Notes: generated from the letters alone by a model not told the origin. A stretch of 64,000 bases of DNA from Novosphingobium sp. (GCF_039595395.1 NZ_JBCNLP010000001.1:3596001-3660000), one strand, 5' to 3'; shown: positions 1-11,644, counted from the first letter of the stretch. Made by a program: numbers and translations.

Positions 1-644
1 GCGCGCCACGATCCACCCACCAGATAGAGCGGCTGGTCATGCGCGGTCGACCACTGGGCCGAGCGCAGCATCTTGGCGATCTTGCGGGTGAACTTGACCC
101 CGCCCTCTTCGCGCAGCGCGGGCAGACGCAGCGTGCCCAGGGGCAGGCTTGTGCCATGGGTGCAGCGATCGTCGGCGATGTCGATCAGTTCAAGGCTGCC
201 ACCGCCCAGATCGCCCACGATGCCATGCGCGCCGGGAAAGGCCGAAAGCACGCCATGCGCGCTGCCCACCGCCTCTTCCTCGCCCGAGAGCAGCCGGGGC
301 GAAAGGCCCAGATCACGCACCCGGTCGAGGAACTCTCCGCCATTGGGCGCGTCGCGCACGGCGGCGGTGGCGACGCATTGCACATCCTCGACCCGGTGGA
401 GGCGCAGAATGGCCGCGTAGCGGGCCAGGCTGGTCAGCGCCAGCTTCATGCCCTTTTCGGAAAGGCGCCCGGTTTCGGCGACGCCCTTGCCCAGCCTTGC
501 CTGAATCTTCTCGTTGTGAAGCACCGCCGGAGCCCGCGGGGGCCCGCCGAAAATCACCAGACGAACAGTGTTCGAACCGATGTCGATGATGCCGCGCGCA
601 GGGTCCTGCGCCACCGGGCGGGGCGCTGTGATCTCGTGATGCAT
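1..644 (-). CDS. ppx: Exopolyphosphatase / guanosine pentaphosphatase (Ppx/GppA), 3' end outside window
   Basis: Hydrolyses terminal phosphate of polyphosphate (or pppGpp) in the cytoplasm. The visible 214 residues hold both phosphate-binding loops of the ASKHA fold: GIIDIGSNTVR at residues 19-29 and GDLGGGSLEL at 144-153. The usual VGGSWR stretch lies at 209-214, where the window ends, so the C-terminal part of the protein is missing. I read the start as the ATG at 644, 8 bp after the ppk stop, giving a two-gene ppk-ppx operon. That pairing of synthesis and breakdown is common in proteobacteria and supports Ppx over GppA, although the two are hard to separate by motif. Confidence 0.93.
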   Translation of the reverse strand, partial: MHHEITAPRPVAQDPARGIIDIGSNTVRLVIFGGPPRAPAVLHNEKIQARLGKGVAETGRLSEKGMKLALTSLARYAAILRLHRVEDVQCVATAAVRDAPNGGEFLDRVRDLGLSPRLLSGEEEAVGSAHGVLSAFPGAHGIVGDLGGGSLELIDIADDRCTHGTSLPLGTLRLPALREEGGVKFTRKIAKMLRSAQWSTAHDQPLYLVGGSWR

Positions 645-652
645 AAGGTTCC

Positions 653-2881
653 TTAGGCGCCGCCGCGTCGCAAGGCCAGCTTGGGCACCTTGCGCCCCGA
701 CCCCAGCGACGCTCCGCGCCCCGAAAGCGAGGGATTGGTCATGAAATAGCGATGCGCGTTGAAGGGCCGGTCGCCCGGCACGGTGCGCTTGTAATGCCCT
801 TCCGAATCCAGCGTCCAGCTCTGCTCATTGTCGAGCAGATTGGCCAGCATCACCTGATCGAGCACCTGATCGTGCACCGTGCGGTTGCGGATCGGGATCA
901 GCACCTCGACGCGGCGGTCGAGGTTGCGGGTCATGCCGTCGGCACTGGAGATGAAGACGCGGGCACGCTGGTTGGGCAGCGGCTGGCCAGCGGCAAAGGC
1001 CCAGATGCGACTATGCTCCAGAAAGCGCCCGATGATCGACTTGACCCGGATGTTCTCCGACAGGCCCTTGATCCCCGGACGCAGGCAGCAGATGCCGCGC
1101 ACCACCAGGCTGACCTCCACCCCGGCGCAACTCGCCTCATACAGCCGGTCGATCAGATCGTGATCGGTCAGCGAGTTGAGCTTGCCCCAGATCTGCGCCG
1201 GTTTGCCGGCCTTGGCATTGGCGATCTCGCGCTCGATGCAGCCATAGAGGCGCTGGCGCAGCATCACCGGGGCGACGCCGATCAGCGAGGTGCGGCGCGG
1301 CTCGACATAGCCGGTGATGAAGTTGAAGACCTGATTGGCGTCGCGGCCGATGGCGGCCTCGGCGGTGAAATAGGACAGGTCGGTGTAGATCTTGGCGGTG
1401 ATCGGGTGGTAGTTGCCGGTGCCGAAGTGGCAATAGGTGCGATAGCCGTCGCCCTCGCGCCGCACGACCATGCTGATCTTGGCGTGGGTCTTCCAGTCCA
1501 CGAAGCCATAGATCACCTGAACGCCGGCGTTTTCAAGCTGGCTGGCCCAGTGCAGGTTCTGCTCCTCGTCGAAGCGGGCCTTGAGTTCCACAACGGCGGT
1601 GACGCTCTTGCCCGCCTCGGCGGCGGAGCACAGGGCATTGATGATCGCGCTCTGCTTGCCCGCGCGATAGAGCGTCTGCTTGATCGCCACCACATCGGGG
1701 TCGATCGCGGCCTGACGCAGGAAATCGATCACCACCTCGAAGCTTTCATAGGGGTGGTGGATGACCAGATCCTTCTCGCGGATCGCCGAGAAGATATCGC
1801 CATCATGCTCAAGGATACGCTCGGGATAGCGCGGGGTATAGGGCTCGAACTTCAGTTCGGACCGCTTCTCGTTGCAGATTTCCGAGAGGCCGGTCATGCC
1901 GATCGGGCCCGCCGACTTGATGACGATGGCATGGTCGAGCCGCAACTGATCGCGCAGCAGCTGCTCGGCCTTGGGGTCGAAATCGCCCTGCAACTGCAGC
2001 ATGATCACGCTGCCGCGACGGCGCCGCTTGATGGCGGTGCGAAAATAGCGGACGAGATCCTCGGCGTCTTCCTCGATCTCGATGTCGCTGTCGCGCAGCA
2101 CGCGGAACACGCCGTGCCCCTGCGCCTCGAAACCGGGGAACAGCAGGTCGATGTGGCGCCAGATCACATCCTCGATGCTGATGTAGCTGGCCTCGATCCC
2201 CGAAACCCGCACGAAACGCGGCAGGGCGGCGGGGATCAGCACCATCTCCATCACCTGCGCCAGATCGGCGGCGCGGGTCAGGCTGACCATCAGCCCCATG
2301 CCGCCATTGCTGACGAAGGGAAAGGGATGCGCCGGATCGATAGCCTGAGGGGTGATGACCGGCAGCACACGCTCCAGGAAATAGTCCTTGAGCCAGCGCA
2401 CCTGCACGGCATCCAGCTTGGGCGCCAGCGTGGCCACGCCCGCATCGTCGCTCACCGCCTGATCGAGGATATGGATATGCTGGGCGGCCAGTTCGGCGCG
2501 CAATTCGGTCCAGATCGCCTGCTGGCCCGATTCCAGCCGCACCACCTCGTCGCGGATGGCATCGAGCTGCTGGGCAGGCGTATGGCCGTCGATCGAGATT
2601 TCCTCGATCTTGCGGCGCACCTGCGCGGCCAGACCCGCCACGCGCACCATCAGGAATTCATCGAGATTGTTGCCCGAGATTGACAGGAAGCGCAGCCGCT
2701 CCAGCAGCGGATAGTTGCGGTTGCGCGCCTCTTCCAGCACGCGGGCATTGAAGGCCAGCCAGCTCAGCTCGCGGTTGAAGAAGCGATGGCGCACCTTGGC
2801 GACCTCTTCGGCCTCCTCGCTCTGATGCTGGGCCTGGGGCTGCGCGAGATGGGCGATGGGCGAGAGCGTTTGGGTGTTCAT
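653..2881 (-). CDS. ppk1: Polyphosphate kinase 1
   Basis: Makes polyphosphate reversibly from ATP through a phosphohistidine intermediate. The 742-residue length suits PPK1. The N-terminal region has FFNRELSWLAFN, and the core has the conserved YCHFGTGNYHP segment, whose first His (residue 485) is the expected phosphorylated residue. The reading frame stays open to 2947, but the ATG at 2881 has an AGGGA ribosome site about 7 bp upstream and the protein then starts just before the conserved N domain, so I prefer it. ppx follows after 8 bp. A Pho-box-like direct repeat lies about 90-120 bp upstream, suggesting phosphate-starvation control. Confidence 0.96.
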   Translation of the reverse strand: MNTQTLSPIAHLAQPQAQHQSEEAEEVAKVRHRFFNRELSWLAFNARVLEEARNRNYPLLERLRFLSISGNNLDEFLMVRVAGLAAQVRRKIEEISIDGHTPAQQLDAIRDEVVRLESGQQAIWTELRAELAAQHIHILDQAVSDDAGVATLAPKLDAVQVRWLKDYFLERVLPVITPQAIDPAHPFPFVSNGGMGLMVSLTRAADLAQVMEMVLIPAALPRFVRVSGIEASYISIEDVIWRHIDLLFPGFEAQGHGVFRVLRDSDIEIEEDAEDLVRYFRTAIKRRRRGSVIMLQLQGDFDPKAEQLLRDQLRLDHAIVIKSAGPIGMTGLSEICNEKRSELKFEPYTPRYPERILEHDGDIFSAIREKDLVIHHPYESFEVVIDFLRQAAIDPDVVAIKQTLYRAGKQSAIINALCSAAEAGKSVTAVVELKARFDEEQNLHWASQLENAGVQVIYGFVDWKTHAKISMVVRREGDGYRTYCHFGTGNYHPITAKIYTDLSYFTAEAAIGRDANQVFNFITGYVEPRRTSLIGVAPVMLRQRLYGCIEREIANAKAGKPAQIWGKLNSLTDHDLIDRLYEASCAGVEVSLVVRGICCLRPGIKGLSENIRVKSIIGRFLEHSRIWAFAAGQPLPNQRARVFISSADGMTRNLDRRVEVLIPIRNRTVHDQVLDQVMLANLLDNEQSWTLDSEGHYKRTVPGDRPFNAHRYFMTNPSLSGRGASLGSGRKVPKLALRRGGA

Positions 2882-2972
2882 GTCAGATCCCTGGCTTGGC
2901 ATCCTGCCGGTGCAGTCTGAATCTTCTGGCCAGAAGCGTCTGGCCAACGGTCAGCATGGGGCGTGCAGCCAT

Positions 2973-3001
2973 GTGACAGTTGCATTGCATTTGCGTGACA
3001 G
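2973..3001 (-). promoter_or_regulatory. Pho-box-like direct repeat upstream of ppk1
   Basis: On the minus strand, CTGTCAC occurs twice with starts exactly 22 bp apart, which is two 11-bp Pho-box periods. The middle 11-mer is degenerate. The site lies about 92 bp upstream of the chosen ppk1 start. PhoB boxes are tandem CTGTCAT-like 7-mers on an 11-bp period, and ppk is a common PhoB target, so a PhoB site is a reasonable inference. The missing middle repeat keeps confidence moderate. Confidence 0.4.
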
Positions 3002-3084
3002 GCCGACCGTAAAACTGCTCCCGCATGGTCAGCCTGCCAAGACGCGACAAAGTGCCATCACACCACCCGGCGCGCCAGCCCTAC

Positions 3085-3591
3085 TCAGCCGCGACCGCGA
3101 TAGGAGGCCACGCCCTGATCGGGCACCCAGAGCCCGGCGGGCGCCGCATCCGACTGCCAGAAGACATCGATGGGAATGCCGCCGCGCGGATACCAATAGC
3201 CGCCGATGCGCAGCCAGCGCGGCTTCATCTCGTCGAACAGGCGCTGGCCGATGCCGACGGTCACATCCTCATGGAAACCGGCATGGTTGCGGAAGGAGCC
3301 GAGAAACAGCTTCAGCGACTTCGATTCGACGATCGTCTCGCCGGGCGCATAATCGATGACCAGATGCGCGAAATCGGGCTGGCCGGTCACCGGGCACAGC
3401 GAGGTGAACTCGGGCGCGGCAAAGCGCACCAGATACAGCGAGCCGACACGCGGATTGGGCACATAGTCAAGCTGCGCTTCCTCCGGCGAATCCGGCAGGC
3501 GGCTGCTCTGGCCGAGGTGAAGGGCGCCCTGCGCGTAATGCGGCGTATCGTGAGGGGCGGCGGGGGTGTTTGCGTCAAGGGGATCGCTCAT
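3085..3591 (-). CDS. queF: NADPH-dependent 7-cyano-7-deazaguanine reductase (QueF)
   Basis: Reduces preQ0 to preQ1 in queuosine biosynthesis. Features seen are SLCPVTGQPDF with the active-site Cys, the QueF motif ESKSLKLFLGSFRNH, and the FHED segment after it. The length is 168 residues from the ATG at 3591, close to the short single-domain QueF type. The frame is open upstream to 3732 and another ATG sits at 3603, but that extension has no recognisable domain content. No clear Shine-Dalgarno decides between 3591 and 3603. It is divergent from the Pro-rich protein at 3751 and not obviously in an operon. Confidence 0.94.
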   Translation of the reverse strand: MSDPLDANTPAAPHDTPHYAQGALHLGQSSRLPDSPEEAQLDYVPNPRVGSLYLVRFAAPEFTSLCPVTGQPDFAHLVIDYAPGETIVESKSLKLFLGSFRNHAGFHEDVTVGIGQRLFDEMKPRWLRIGGYWYPRGGIPIDVFWQSDAAPAGLWVPDQGVASYRGRG

Positions 3592-3750
3592 GCATCTGCT
3601 CATGCCGCCAACTGCGCGCAGCCGCAAGCGTGAAAGCCCTCGGGGCGACCGGTCGAGAGAAGGGCAGACAACCGGATAATTACGCAGTATCCACGGGTTG
3701 GGGCGAAGAAACTGGCGTCTTATAGTGTTCATAACGGGGCAAGCGGAGGC

Positions 3751-5388
3751 ATGATGTTACGAAGAGGGGCGATGCGGGGGGCGATCATGGGCGCCATGGC
3801 CAGTGCCGTGGCGGTTGCTCCTGGCGCATGGGGACAATCGATCGGCGACTGGTCGGGCAGCTATCACGCCCAGCCGACCGCGCAGACCGGCGCCCAGAGC
3901 AGCACGAGCCAACCGGCCCCGCGAATCGAGCCCGCGCCGATCTTCACCCCGACGCCGACACCCTCCCCGCAGGTTCACGCCAAGCCCAAGGCCCCGGAAA
4001 AGCAGCCGGAAGCGCCCCGGCATGAAGCCCCGCGACACGAGAAGCCCGCGCCGGAGCCCACGGCCAGGCCGACACATGCGGCTCGCCCCGCCCCGGTGGC
4101 TCCGGTGGCCAAGGCAACGCCGCCGGTCGTGCGCCCGACGCCCGTGCCTCCGGCCAAACCCGCGCCCAAGCCGGTCGCCTCGCCCAGTCCCGTGCCGGTC
4201 GCCTCGCCGTCTCCCGCGCCGTCGCCCTCGGCCACGCCGACAATGGCACCCTCGCCCCAGCCTTCGGCAACGCCCGTCGCCGCGCCGAAGCCCGTCCCCA
4301 GCCCGACGCCGCGCCTGCCCGCGCCCAAGCCTGTGGTCGCGCCTGCCCCCGTCGAGGAATCGCTCCCGCAATGGCCCCTGGGGGTCACCGCGCTGCTGGG
4401 TGGTCTGGCCGGCTGGCTGCTGTGGCGTCGCAAGAGCAAGGCAGCCGCAGCCGAGGCGCCCGAAACCGAGGACAGCGCCATCGCCCCGGCCCCGCCACCG
4501 CCTGCCGAACCTGTGGTCGATGCCGCGCCGGTCATCACGGAACCGGTGGTTGTGGCCGCGCCTCCTGCCCCGCCTGCTCCGGTGTTCGAGCCTGCCCCCT
4601 TCCATGCCGCGCCGGTTGAGGAACTGTCGCTCGATTTCGAACCGACACGCTTTGCCACCACCCTGTCCGAGGCGACCCTGCGCTATCGCCTGACGGTGAC
4701 CAACATCAGCCAGCAGCCGCTCGGCCCGCTGGCGATCAACGGCAGGATGGAAGCCGCCTCCGAGGAGGAAGAGCAGCAGCCCGAACCCGAGGTCGCGCCC
4801 AGCCCCGTCGCGCCCGAGCCGCCTGCCCCGCCGCGCTCCGCCGTGGCCTTCCAGCCCAACCCGCAGTTCGCGCTGAAGGACGAGGCGGAGGAAGCCATCG
4901 AGCCTGCCTCCGGCACCTCGAGCGATGTGGCAGAGGCGGAACAGGCCGAGCAGCCGCCAACGGAGGATATCCCGGACGAGGATCACGCCACCCCGGACGG
5001 CCCCGCCATGCCCCGCCCAGAGATTCCTGACGAGGAAGCGCCCGCCGCTCCGGATGCCGCCCCCGGCAAGGTGGAATTGCACCGGCTGATGATGCTCAGC
5101 CCCGGCGAGAGCATCGAGGTGCGCGGCCAGCTTCACCTGCCGCTTGCCGCCATCGCCCCGATGCGCGTGGGCGCCGCCGAGCTTTTCGTGCCGCTCGTCA
5201 CCCTCAGTGTCGAGGCCGAGCGGATCGTGGAGGAGGGCAATCCTCTCCCCGCCGCCACGTCGCTCTGCCTGATGGTGGGCGATGCAGCCCATCAGCAGGC
5301 CGCCTTTGCCCCGTTCCGGCTGGATGGCGGCCCCGTCGTGGCCGGAACCCTGGCCACCCGCGTCCTGCCTCCGCTGGAAGAGGCCTGA
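3751..5388 (+). CDS. Pro/Ala-rich membrane-anchored protein of unknown function
   Basis: I recognise no enzyme family. The protein (545 aa) has an N-terminal signal-like segment ending AWGQ near residue 28. A roughly 170-residue Pro/Ala/Lys-rich tract follows, with PTPTP, PSPVP and KPAPKP runs. Then comes one hydrophobic helix (about residues 208-222, LGVTALLGGLAGWLLW) followed by RRKSK, so the C-terminal half is probably cytoplasmic if the signal is cleaved. That half is acidic and Pro-rich, and contains two folded-looking stretches (ELSLDFEPTRF... and KVELHRLMMLSPGESIEV...). GGAGG sits 2 bp before ATG 3751 and 5 bp before ATG 3754, so either could start it. The long antisense frame is a by-product of codon bias. 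Confidence 0.7.
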   Translation: MMLRRGAMRGAIMGAMASAVAVAPGAWGQSIGDWSGSYHAQPTAQTGAQSSTSQPAPRIEPAPIFTPTPTPSPQVHAKPKAPEKQPEAPRHEAPRHEKPAPEPTARPTHAARPAPVAPVAKATPPVVRPTPVPPAKPAPKPVASPSPVPVASPSPAPSPSATPTMAPSPQPSATPVAAPKPVPSPTPRLPAPKPVVAPAPVEESLPQWPLGVTALLGGLAGWLLWRRKSKAAAAEAPETEDSAIAPAPPPPAEPVVDAAPVITEPVVVAAPPAPPAPVFEPAPFHAAPVEELSLDFEPTRFATTLSEATLRYRLTVTNISQQPLGPLAINGRMEAASEEEEQQPEPEVAPSPVAPEPPAPPRSAVAFQPNPQFALKDEAEEAIEPASGTSSDVAEAEQAEQPPTEDIPDEDHATPDGPAMPRPEIPDEEAPAAPDAAPGKVELHRLMMLSPGESIEVRGQLHLPLAAIAPMRVGAAELFVPLVTLSVEAERIVEEGNPLPAATSLCLMVGDAAHQQAAFAPFRLDGGPVVAGTLATRVLPPLEEA

Positions 5389-5521
5389 AAAGGGCAACAC
5401 AACAAGGGATTGGGCGGATCCTGCAACAGAACCGACAAAAAGCGCATCAGCGCCATTGCGGTTCGCGGCTCAGGCTCGTAATCCCTTCGCAGTCGCAGCG
5501 AACGGAGGCGCGCGCAGGGTC

Positions 5522-6379
5522 ATGGAAAGTCTGGTAAGCACCGAATGGCTGGCGGGGGAGAGCATCACCTCCGATCTGCGCATCATCGATGCGAGCAGCC
5601 ACCTGCCCGATGCGAAGCGCGACGCCCGCGCCGAGTTCGAGGCGGGGCATATCTGCGGCGCGATCTTCATGGATCTGGCGGGCCTGATCGACGATGACGC
5701 GCCGGTCGAGAACACCCTGCCCTCGCCCGAGAAATTCGCCAGCCGCATGGCCCTGCTGGGTCTTGGCGACGGCAGCCGCATCGTGCTCTACGATGATTCG
5801 GCGATCCACAGCGCGGCACGGGCATGGTTCGTTCTGAAGCTGTTCGGAGCGCAGAATGTGGCGATCCTCGACGGAGGCCTCGCCAAATGGAAGGCCGAGG
5901 GACGCCCCCTCACCGCCGAGCCGATCGATCTGCGCAAACGCCATTTTACCGCATGGCACAATGCGAAATCGCTGCGGTCCAAGGCCCAGATGCTGGCCAA
6001 CATCCAGTCGCGGGCCGAGCAGGTGGTCGATGCGCGCGGCGCGGCCCGCTATGCCGGCACGGCGCCCGAACCGCGCGCGGGGATGCAGCCTGGCCATATT
6101 CCTGGCGCGCTCAACCTGCCCTACACCCAGCTTTATAACGCCGACGGCACCTTCAAGGACAAGGCGGGCATCCGCGCCGCCTTCGAGGATGCTGGCGTTG
6201 ATCTGTCCCGCCCCATCGTCACTTCCTGTGGCAGCGGCGTCACGGCCTGCGTGCTGATCTTCGCGCTGCATCTGGTCGGCAAGAGTGATGTCGCGCTCTA
6301 TGACGGCAGTTGGGCCGAATGGGGCGCCGATCCGCAGACGCCCAAGGAAACCGGCGCCTCCCCCGCGATTTCGCACTGA
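5522..6379 (+). CDS. sseA: 3-mercaptopyruvate sulfurtransferase (rhodanese-type, two-domain)
   Basis: Transfers sulfane sulfur from 3-mercaptopyruvate to cyanide or a thiol acceptor. The protein has 285 aa in two rhodanese domains: an inactive N-terminal domain (GAIFMDL, LYDD.. segments) and a catalytic C-terminal domain with CGSGVTA, Cys236 being the sulfur carrier. The CG[ST]G[VT]T loop is the mercaptopyruvate type rather than thiosulfate rhodanese. The frame is open from 5282, but that part overlaps the previous gene and has no domain. The ATG at 5522 follows a GCAGGG ribosome site. The next gene starts 10 bp after the stop, so the two are probably one sulfur-metabolism operon. Confidence 0.93.
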   Translation: MESLVSTEWLAGESITSDLRIIDASSHLPDAKRDARAEFEAGHICGAIFMDLAGLIDDDAPVENTLPSPEKFASRMALLGLGDGSRIVLYDDSAIHSAARAWFVLKLFGAQNVAILDGGLAKWKAEGRPLTAEPIDLRKRHFTAWHNAKSLRSKAQMLANIQSRAEQVVDARGAARYAGTAPEPRAGMQPGHIPGALNLPYTQLYNADGTFKDKAGIRAAFEDAGVDLSRPIVTSCGSGVTACVLIFALHLVGKSDVALYDGSWAEWGADPQTPKETGASPAISH

Positions 6380-6389
6380 AAGCACACGC

Positions 6390-7613
6390 ATGAGTTTCGA
6401 TGACGAGCAGCGCCCCGCCACCAAGCTGGTGACCAGCGGGCGCCGCGACGAATGGACCGGCACCGGCGCTCATCCCGCCGCCGTGGTCAGCCCGCCGGTG
6501 TGGCGCGCCTCGACGCATCTCTATCCGAACATGAGCGCGCTGCGCGCCGAAACCGGCCAGAATGCCGATGGCCGCTTCTATTACGGCCGTCGCGGCGCCC
6601 CCACCCAATGGGCGCTGGCCGAGGCTCTGACCCAGCTCGAACCCGGCGCGGCGGGCACGGTGCTCTATCCCAGCGGCGTCGCGGCGATCGCGGGCGTGTT
6701 GCTCACGGTGCTCAAGCCCGGCGACGTGCTGCTGATGACCGACAATGCCTATGAGCCGAGCCGCTCGCTGGCCAAGGGCCTGCTGGCCGAGTTCGGCGTG
6801 GAAACCCGCTGGTTCGCGCCCGATGGCGTCGAGGATTTCACCGCCCAGCTTTGCCCCCGCGTGAAAGCCGTGCTGCTGGAATCGCCCGGCAGCCTGACGA
6901 TGGAGGTGCATGACCTGCCCGCCATCATCGCCTTGTGCCGCGAACATGGCATCACCTCGATCCTCGACAACACCTGGGCCAGTCCGCTGGGTCTCGCCAG
7001 CCTGCCGATGGGCGTGGATATCACGCTGATGGCGCTGACCAAGCATGTCGGCGGGCACAGCGACCTGATGATGGGTAGCGCCTCGGCGGGCGCGGAATGG
7101 TACGACCGCCTGCGCCGCCGCGCGCAGATGCTGGGCAATGTCGTCTCGCCCGACGATGCGGCGCTGGCGCTGCGCGGCCTGCGCACCATGGGCGTGCGGC
7201 TGAAGCAGTCGACTGCCACCGCGCTGGCATTGGCTGCCTGGCTGGAAACCCGCCCCGAAGTGGCCCGCGTGCTCTGCCCGATGCTGCCCGGATCGCCCGG
7301 CCATGATCTGTGGAAGCGCGACTTCACCGGCGGCTGCGGGCTGTTCAGCTTCGTCTTCAAGGGCGGCACCAGCGGATCGCGCGACCGCTTTATCGATGCG
7401 CTGGACCTCTTCGGCATCGGTTATAGCTGGGGCGGCTTTGAAAGTCTGGCCACGCCCGTCGATCCCGCACGCATCCGCAAGCCCGAGGCATGGCCGCTGC
7501 CCGGTCTCGATTCCGGCGACCGTTACGCGGTACGTCTGGCCATCGGACTGGAAGACCCCCAGGATCTGATCGAGGATATGACGCGGGCTTTCGCGGTGTG
7601 GGCTGAAGGGTGA
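6390..7613 (+). CDS. metC: Cystathionine beta-lyase / Cys-Met metabolism PLP enzyme
   Basis: PLP-dependent gamma-family transsulfuration enzyme of 407 aa. The cofactor lysine is K218 in LTKHVGGHSD, preceded by the conserved SILDNTWASP aspartate segment. The YYGRRGAPTQWAL N-terminal region and YPSGVAAIAG loop resemble bacterial cystathionine beta-lyase (MetC) more than gamma-synthase, but the substrate cannot be fixed by reading. It starts at ATG 6390, 10 bp after sseA, and is probably co-transcribed with it. It sits next to the sulfate-reduction operon, which fits a role in methionine and cysteine metabolism. Confidence 0.88.
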   Translation: MSFDDEQRPATKLVTSGRRDEWTGTGAHPAAVVSPPVWRASTHLYPNMSALRAETGQNADGRFYYGRRGAPTQWALAEALTQLEPGAAGTVLYPSGVAAIAGVLLTVLKPGDVLLMTDNAYEPSRSLAKGLLAEFGVETRWFAPDGVEDFTAQLCPRVKAVLLESPGSLTMEVHDLPAIIALCREHGITSILDNTWASPLGLASLPMGVDITLMALTKHVGGHSDLMMGSASAGAEWYDRLRRRAQMLGNVVSPDDAALALRGLRTMGVRLKQSTATALALAAWLETRPEVARVLCPMLPGSPGHDLWKRDFTGGCGLFSFVFKGGTSGSRDRFIDALDLFGIGYSWGGFESLATPVDPARIRKPEAWPLPGLDSGDRYAVRLAIGLEDPQDLIEDMTRAFAVWAEG

Positions 7614-7704
7614 CCTGCCCACAAAGCCTCGACACAAGATTCCCTACCTCCACACATAGCCAATCTGCCTTTCATCTGGATGCGGAGAGGACCAAGGGGG
7701 CGCC

Positions 7705-8492
<788 letters not shown>

Positions 8493-8496
<4 letters not shown>

Positions 8497-8782
8497 AGAT
8501 TATCACAGGCAATGACCTGAAAAGCGGCGCCGTCACCTGGTGGGACGGCAAGGGCTGGTCCCTGCATGTCAACGAAGCCGTGGCCGTGGAGGCCGATGCC
8601 GCCGCCATCATCGCCGAGGAAGAGGCCACCCGCCGCGTCAACGGCGCCTACACCATCGACGCCGAGCAGACCGACGCAGGCATTCGCCCCGCCCATATCA
8701 AGGAGCGTATCCGCGCCCTTGGGCCCACGGTGCGCCTCGACCTGTCGCTTGATCCCTCCGCCACGCCTGATCGGGTGCTGTA

Positions 8783-8783
<1 letters not shown>
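8493..8783 (+). CDS. DUF2849 protein of the sulfite reductase operon
   Basis: A 96-residue protein with GTG start overlapping the cobA stop by 4 bp. GGAGG at 8481-8485 gives a 7-bp spacing, which fixes the start. It begins VKIITGNDLKSGAVTWW, the hallmark of DUF2849 proteins that sit between cobA/cysG and cysI in many alphaproteobacteria. No catalytic residues are evident and its biochemical role is not established. Position suggests an accessory role in sulfite reductase assembly or activity. The stop overlaps the next ATG (TAATG). Confidence 0.9.
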
Positions 8784-10409
<1,626 letters not shown>

Positions 10410-10417
<8 letters not shown>

Positions 10418-10841
10418 TCCCCAGTTCCTGTTCCGCGATGAGGCGGCCTCCGCCCCCGTCGTCGCCCTCTCCGCTTTTGGCGAGGACACCAACAGCACCG
10501 CCGTCCGCATCGAGCCCGGCGAGGACGCGCGCTTGCTGCTGGACCATCTCGACCGCCTCTCGCTGGTCGAGGTGAGCTTCCCCGCCTTCACCGACGGGCG
10601 CGGCTTCTCCTCGGCCCGCATCCTGCGCGAGGCGGGCTACACCGGTGAACTGCGCGCCGTGGGCGATATCGGCGTGGACATGCTGACGCACCTGCGCCGC
10701 GTCGGCTTCGATGCCATCGCGCCCGCCACCGTGCTGGACCCGGTGGAAGCCGAGACCGCCTTCAACACCTGGCCAGAGGTCTATCAGGCTACGGTGGTCG
10801 ATGGCCGCAAGCCCATCTGGGCGCTGCGTCACGGACTCTGA
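10410..10841 (+). CDS. DUF934 protein of the sulfite reductase operon
   Basis: Overlaps the end of cysI by 8 bp, so translation is probably coupled. The 143-residue protein has the DUF934 signature: SLVEVSFPAFTDGRGFSSAR followed by LRAVGDIGVD and DMLTHLRRVGFDAIAP. The family is found next to assimilatory sulfite reductases in proteobacteria and is presumed to assist them, but its activity is not established. The stop is 4 bp before the cysH ATG. Confidence 0.9.
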
Positions 10842-10845
10842 TCCC

Positions 10846-11631
10846 ATGGCCAGCCAGCAGCGCATCATCGACCGGATCGACACCGCCGCCGCCTTCACCG
10901 AGGCGGATGCGGTGGCGCTCAACCTGCGCTTTGCCGAGGCGAGCACGGAAGACGTGTTGCGCGCGGTGCTGGTGGACAAGGTGGCGGGCAACACCACCTT
11001 GGTCTCCAGCTTCGGCGCGGACAGTGCGGTGCTGCTGCATCTGGCCTCGCGCATCGATCCTGCGGTGCCCGTGCTGTTCCTCGAAACCGGCAAGCATTTC
11101 CCCGAAACGCTGGCCTATCGCGACGAACTGGCCGAGCGCCTCGGCCTGACGGGCCTTGTCAACCTGTACCCCGATGAGGAGGTGCTGGCGAAGAAGGACA
11201 AGGAAGGCCTGCGCTGGTCTTACGACCCGGACGGCTGCTGCGAGATCCGCAAGGTTATCCCGCTGGCCAAGGCGCTGGCTTCGTTCGACAGCACTGTCAC
11301 CGGCCGCAAGGGCTTTCAGGCCGCCACCCGCGCCGGTCTGCCCCGCTTCGAGCTGGACAAGTCCGACGCCGCGGGCCGCCTAAAGGTCAATCCCCTGATC
11401 GATTGGGACGCCGCCCGCATCGCCGCCTATTTCGCCGAGCATGATCTGCCCGCGCATCCTCTGGTGGCGCAGGGCTATCCCTCGATCGGTTGCGCGCCCT
11501 GCACCAGCAAGGTGGCTCCCGGTGAAGATCCCCGTTCCGGGCGTTGGCGCGGGTGGGACAAGACCGAGTGCGGCATCCATGTCGCGGGTAAGAGCGACGA
11601 TCTGCCTCCGGGGTATGAGCCGGCGTTTTAA
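10846..11631 (+). CDS. cysH: Adenylylsulfate (APS/PAPS) reductase, [4Fe-4S] type
   Basis: Reduces activated sulfate to sulfite with thioredoxin. The 261-residue protein has the PP-loop-like SSFGADSAVLLH. It has the Cys pairs C131-C132 (GCCEIRK) and C216-x2-C219 (CAPC) that bind a [4Fe-4S] cluster in the APS-reducing subclass. The catalytic Cys242 lies in ECGIH near the C terminus. The CC...CxxC set argues for APS rather than strict PAPS use. The start at 10846 leaves 4 bp after DUF934. It is the last gene of the operon, and a structured repeat follows 13 bp after the stop. Confidence 0.95.
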   Translation: MASQQRIIDRIDTAAAFTEADAVALNLRFAEASTEDVLRAVLVDKVAGNTTLVSSFGADSAVLLHLASRIDPAVPVLFLETGKHFPETLAYRDELAERLGLTGLVNLYPDEEVLAKKDKEGLRWSYDPDGCCEIRKVIPLAKALASFDSTVTGRKGFQAATRAGLPRFELDKSDAAGRLKVNPLIDWDAARIAAYFAEHDLPAHPLVAQGYPSIGCAPCTSKVAPGEDPRSGRWRGWDKTECGIHVAGKSDDLPPGYEPAF

Positions 11632-11644
11632 GGTTTAAGGAAAG

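Noticed and set aside
752..2683. Long plus-strand open frame over ppk1
   Set aside because: Antisense to a clear PPK1 gene; GC-rich codon bias opens the complementary frame, and the translation is His/Ala/Gly-rich with no domain.
3757..5400. 547-codon minus-strand frame over the Pro-rich protein
   Set aside because: Gly/Arg-rich shadow of the Pro/Ala-rich sense gene; no ribosome site or signal.
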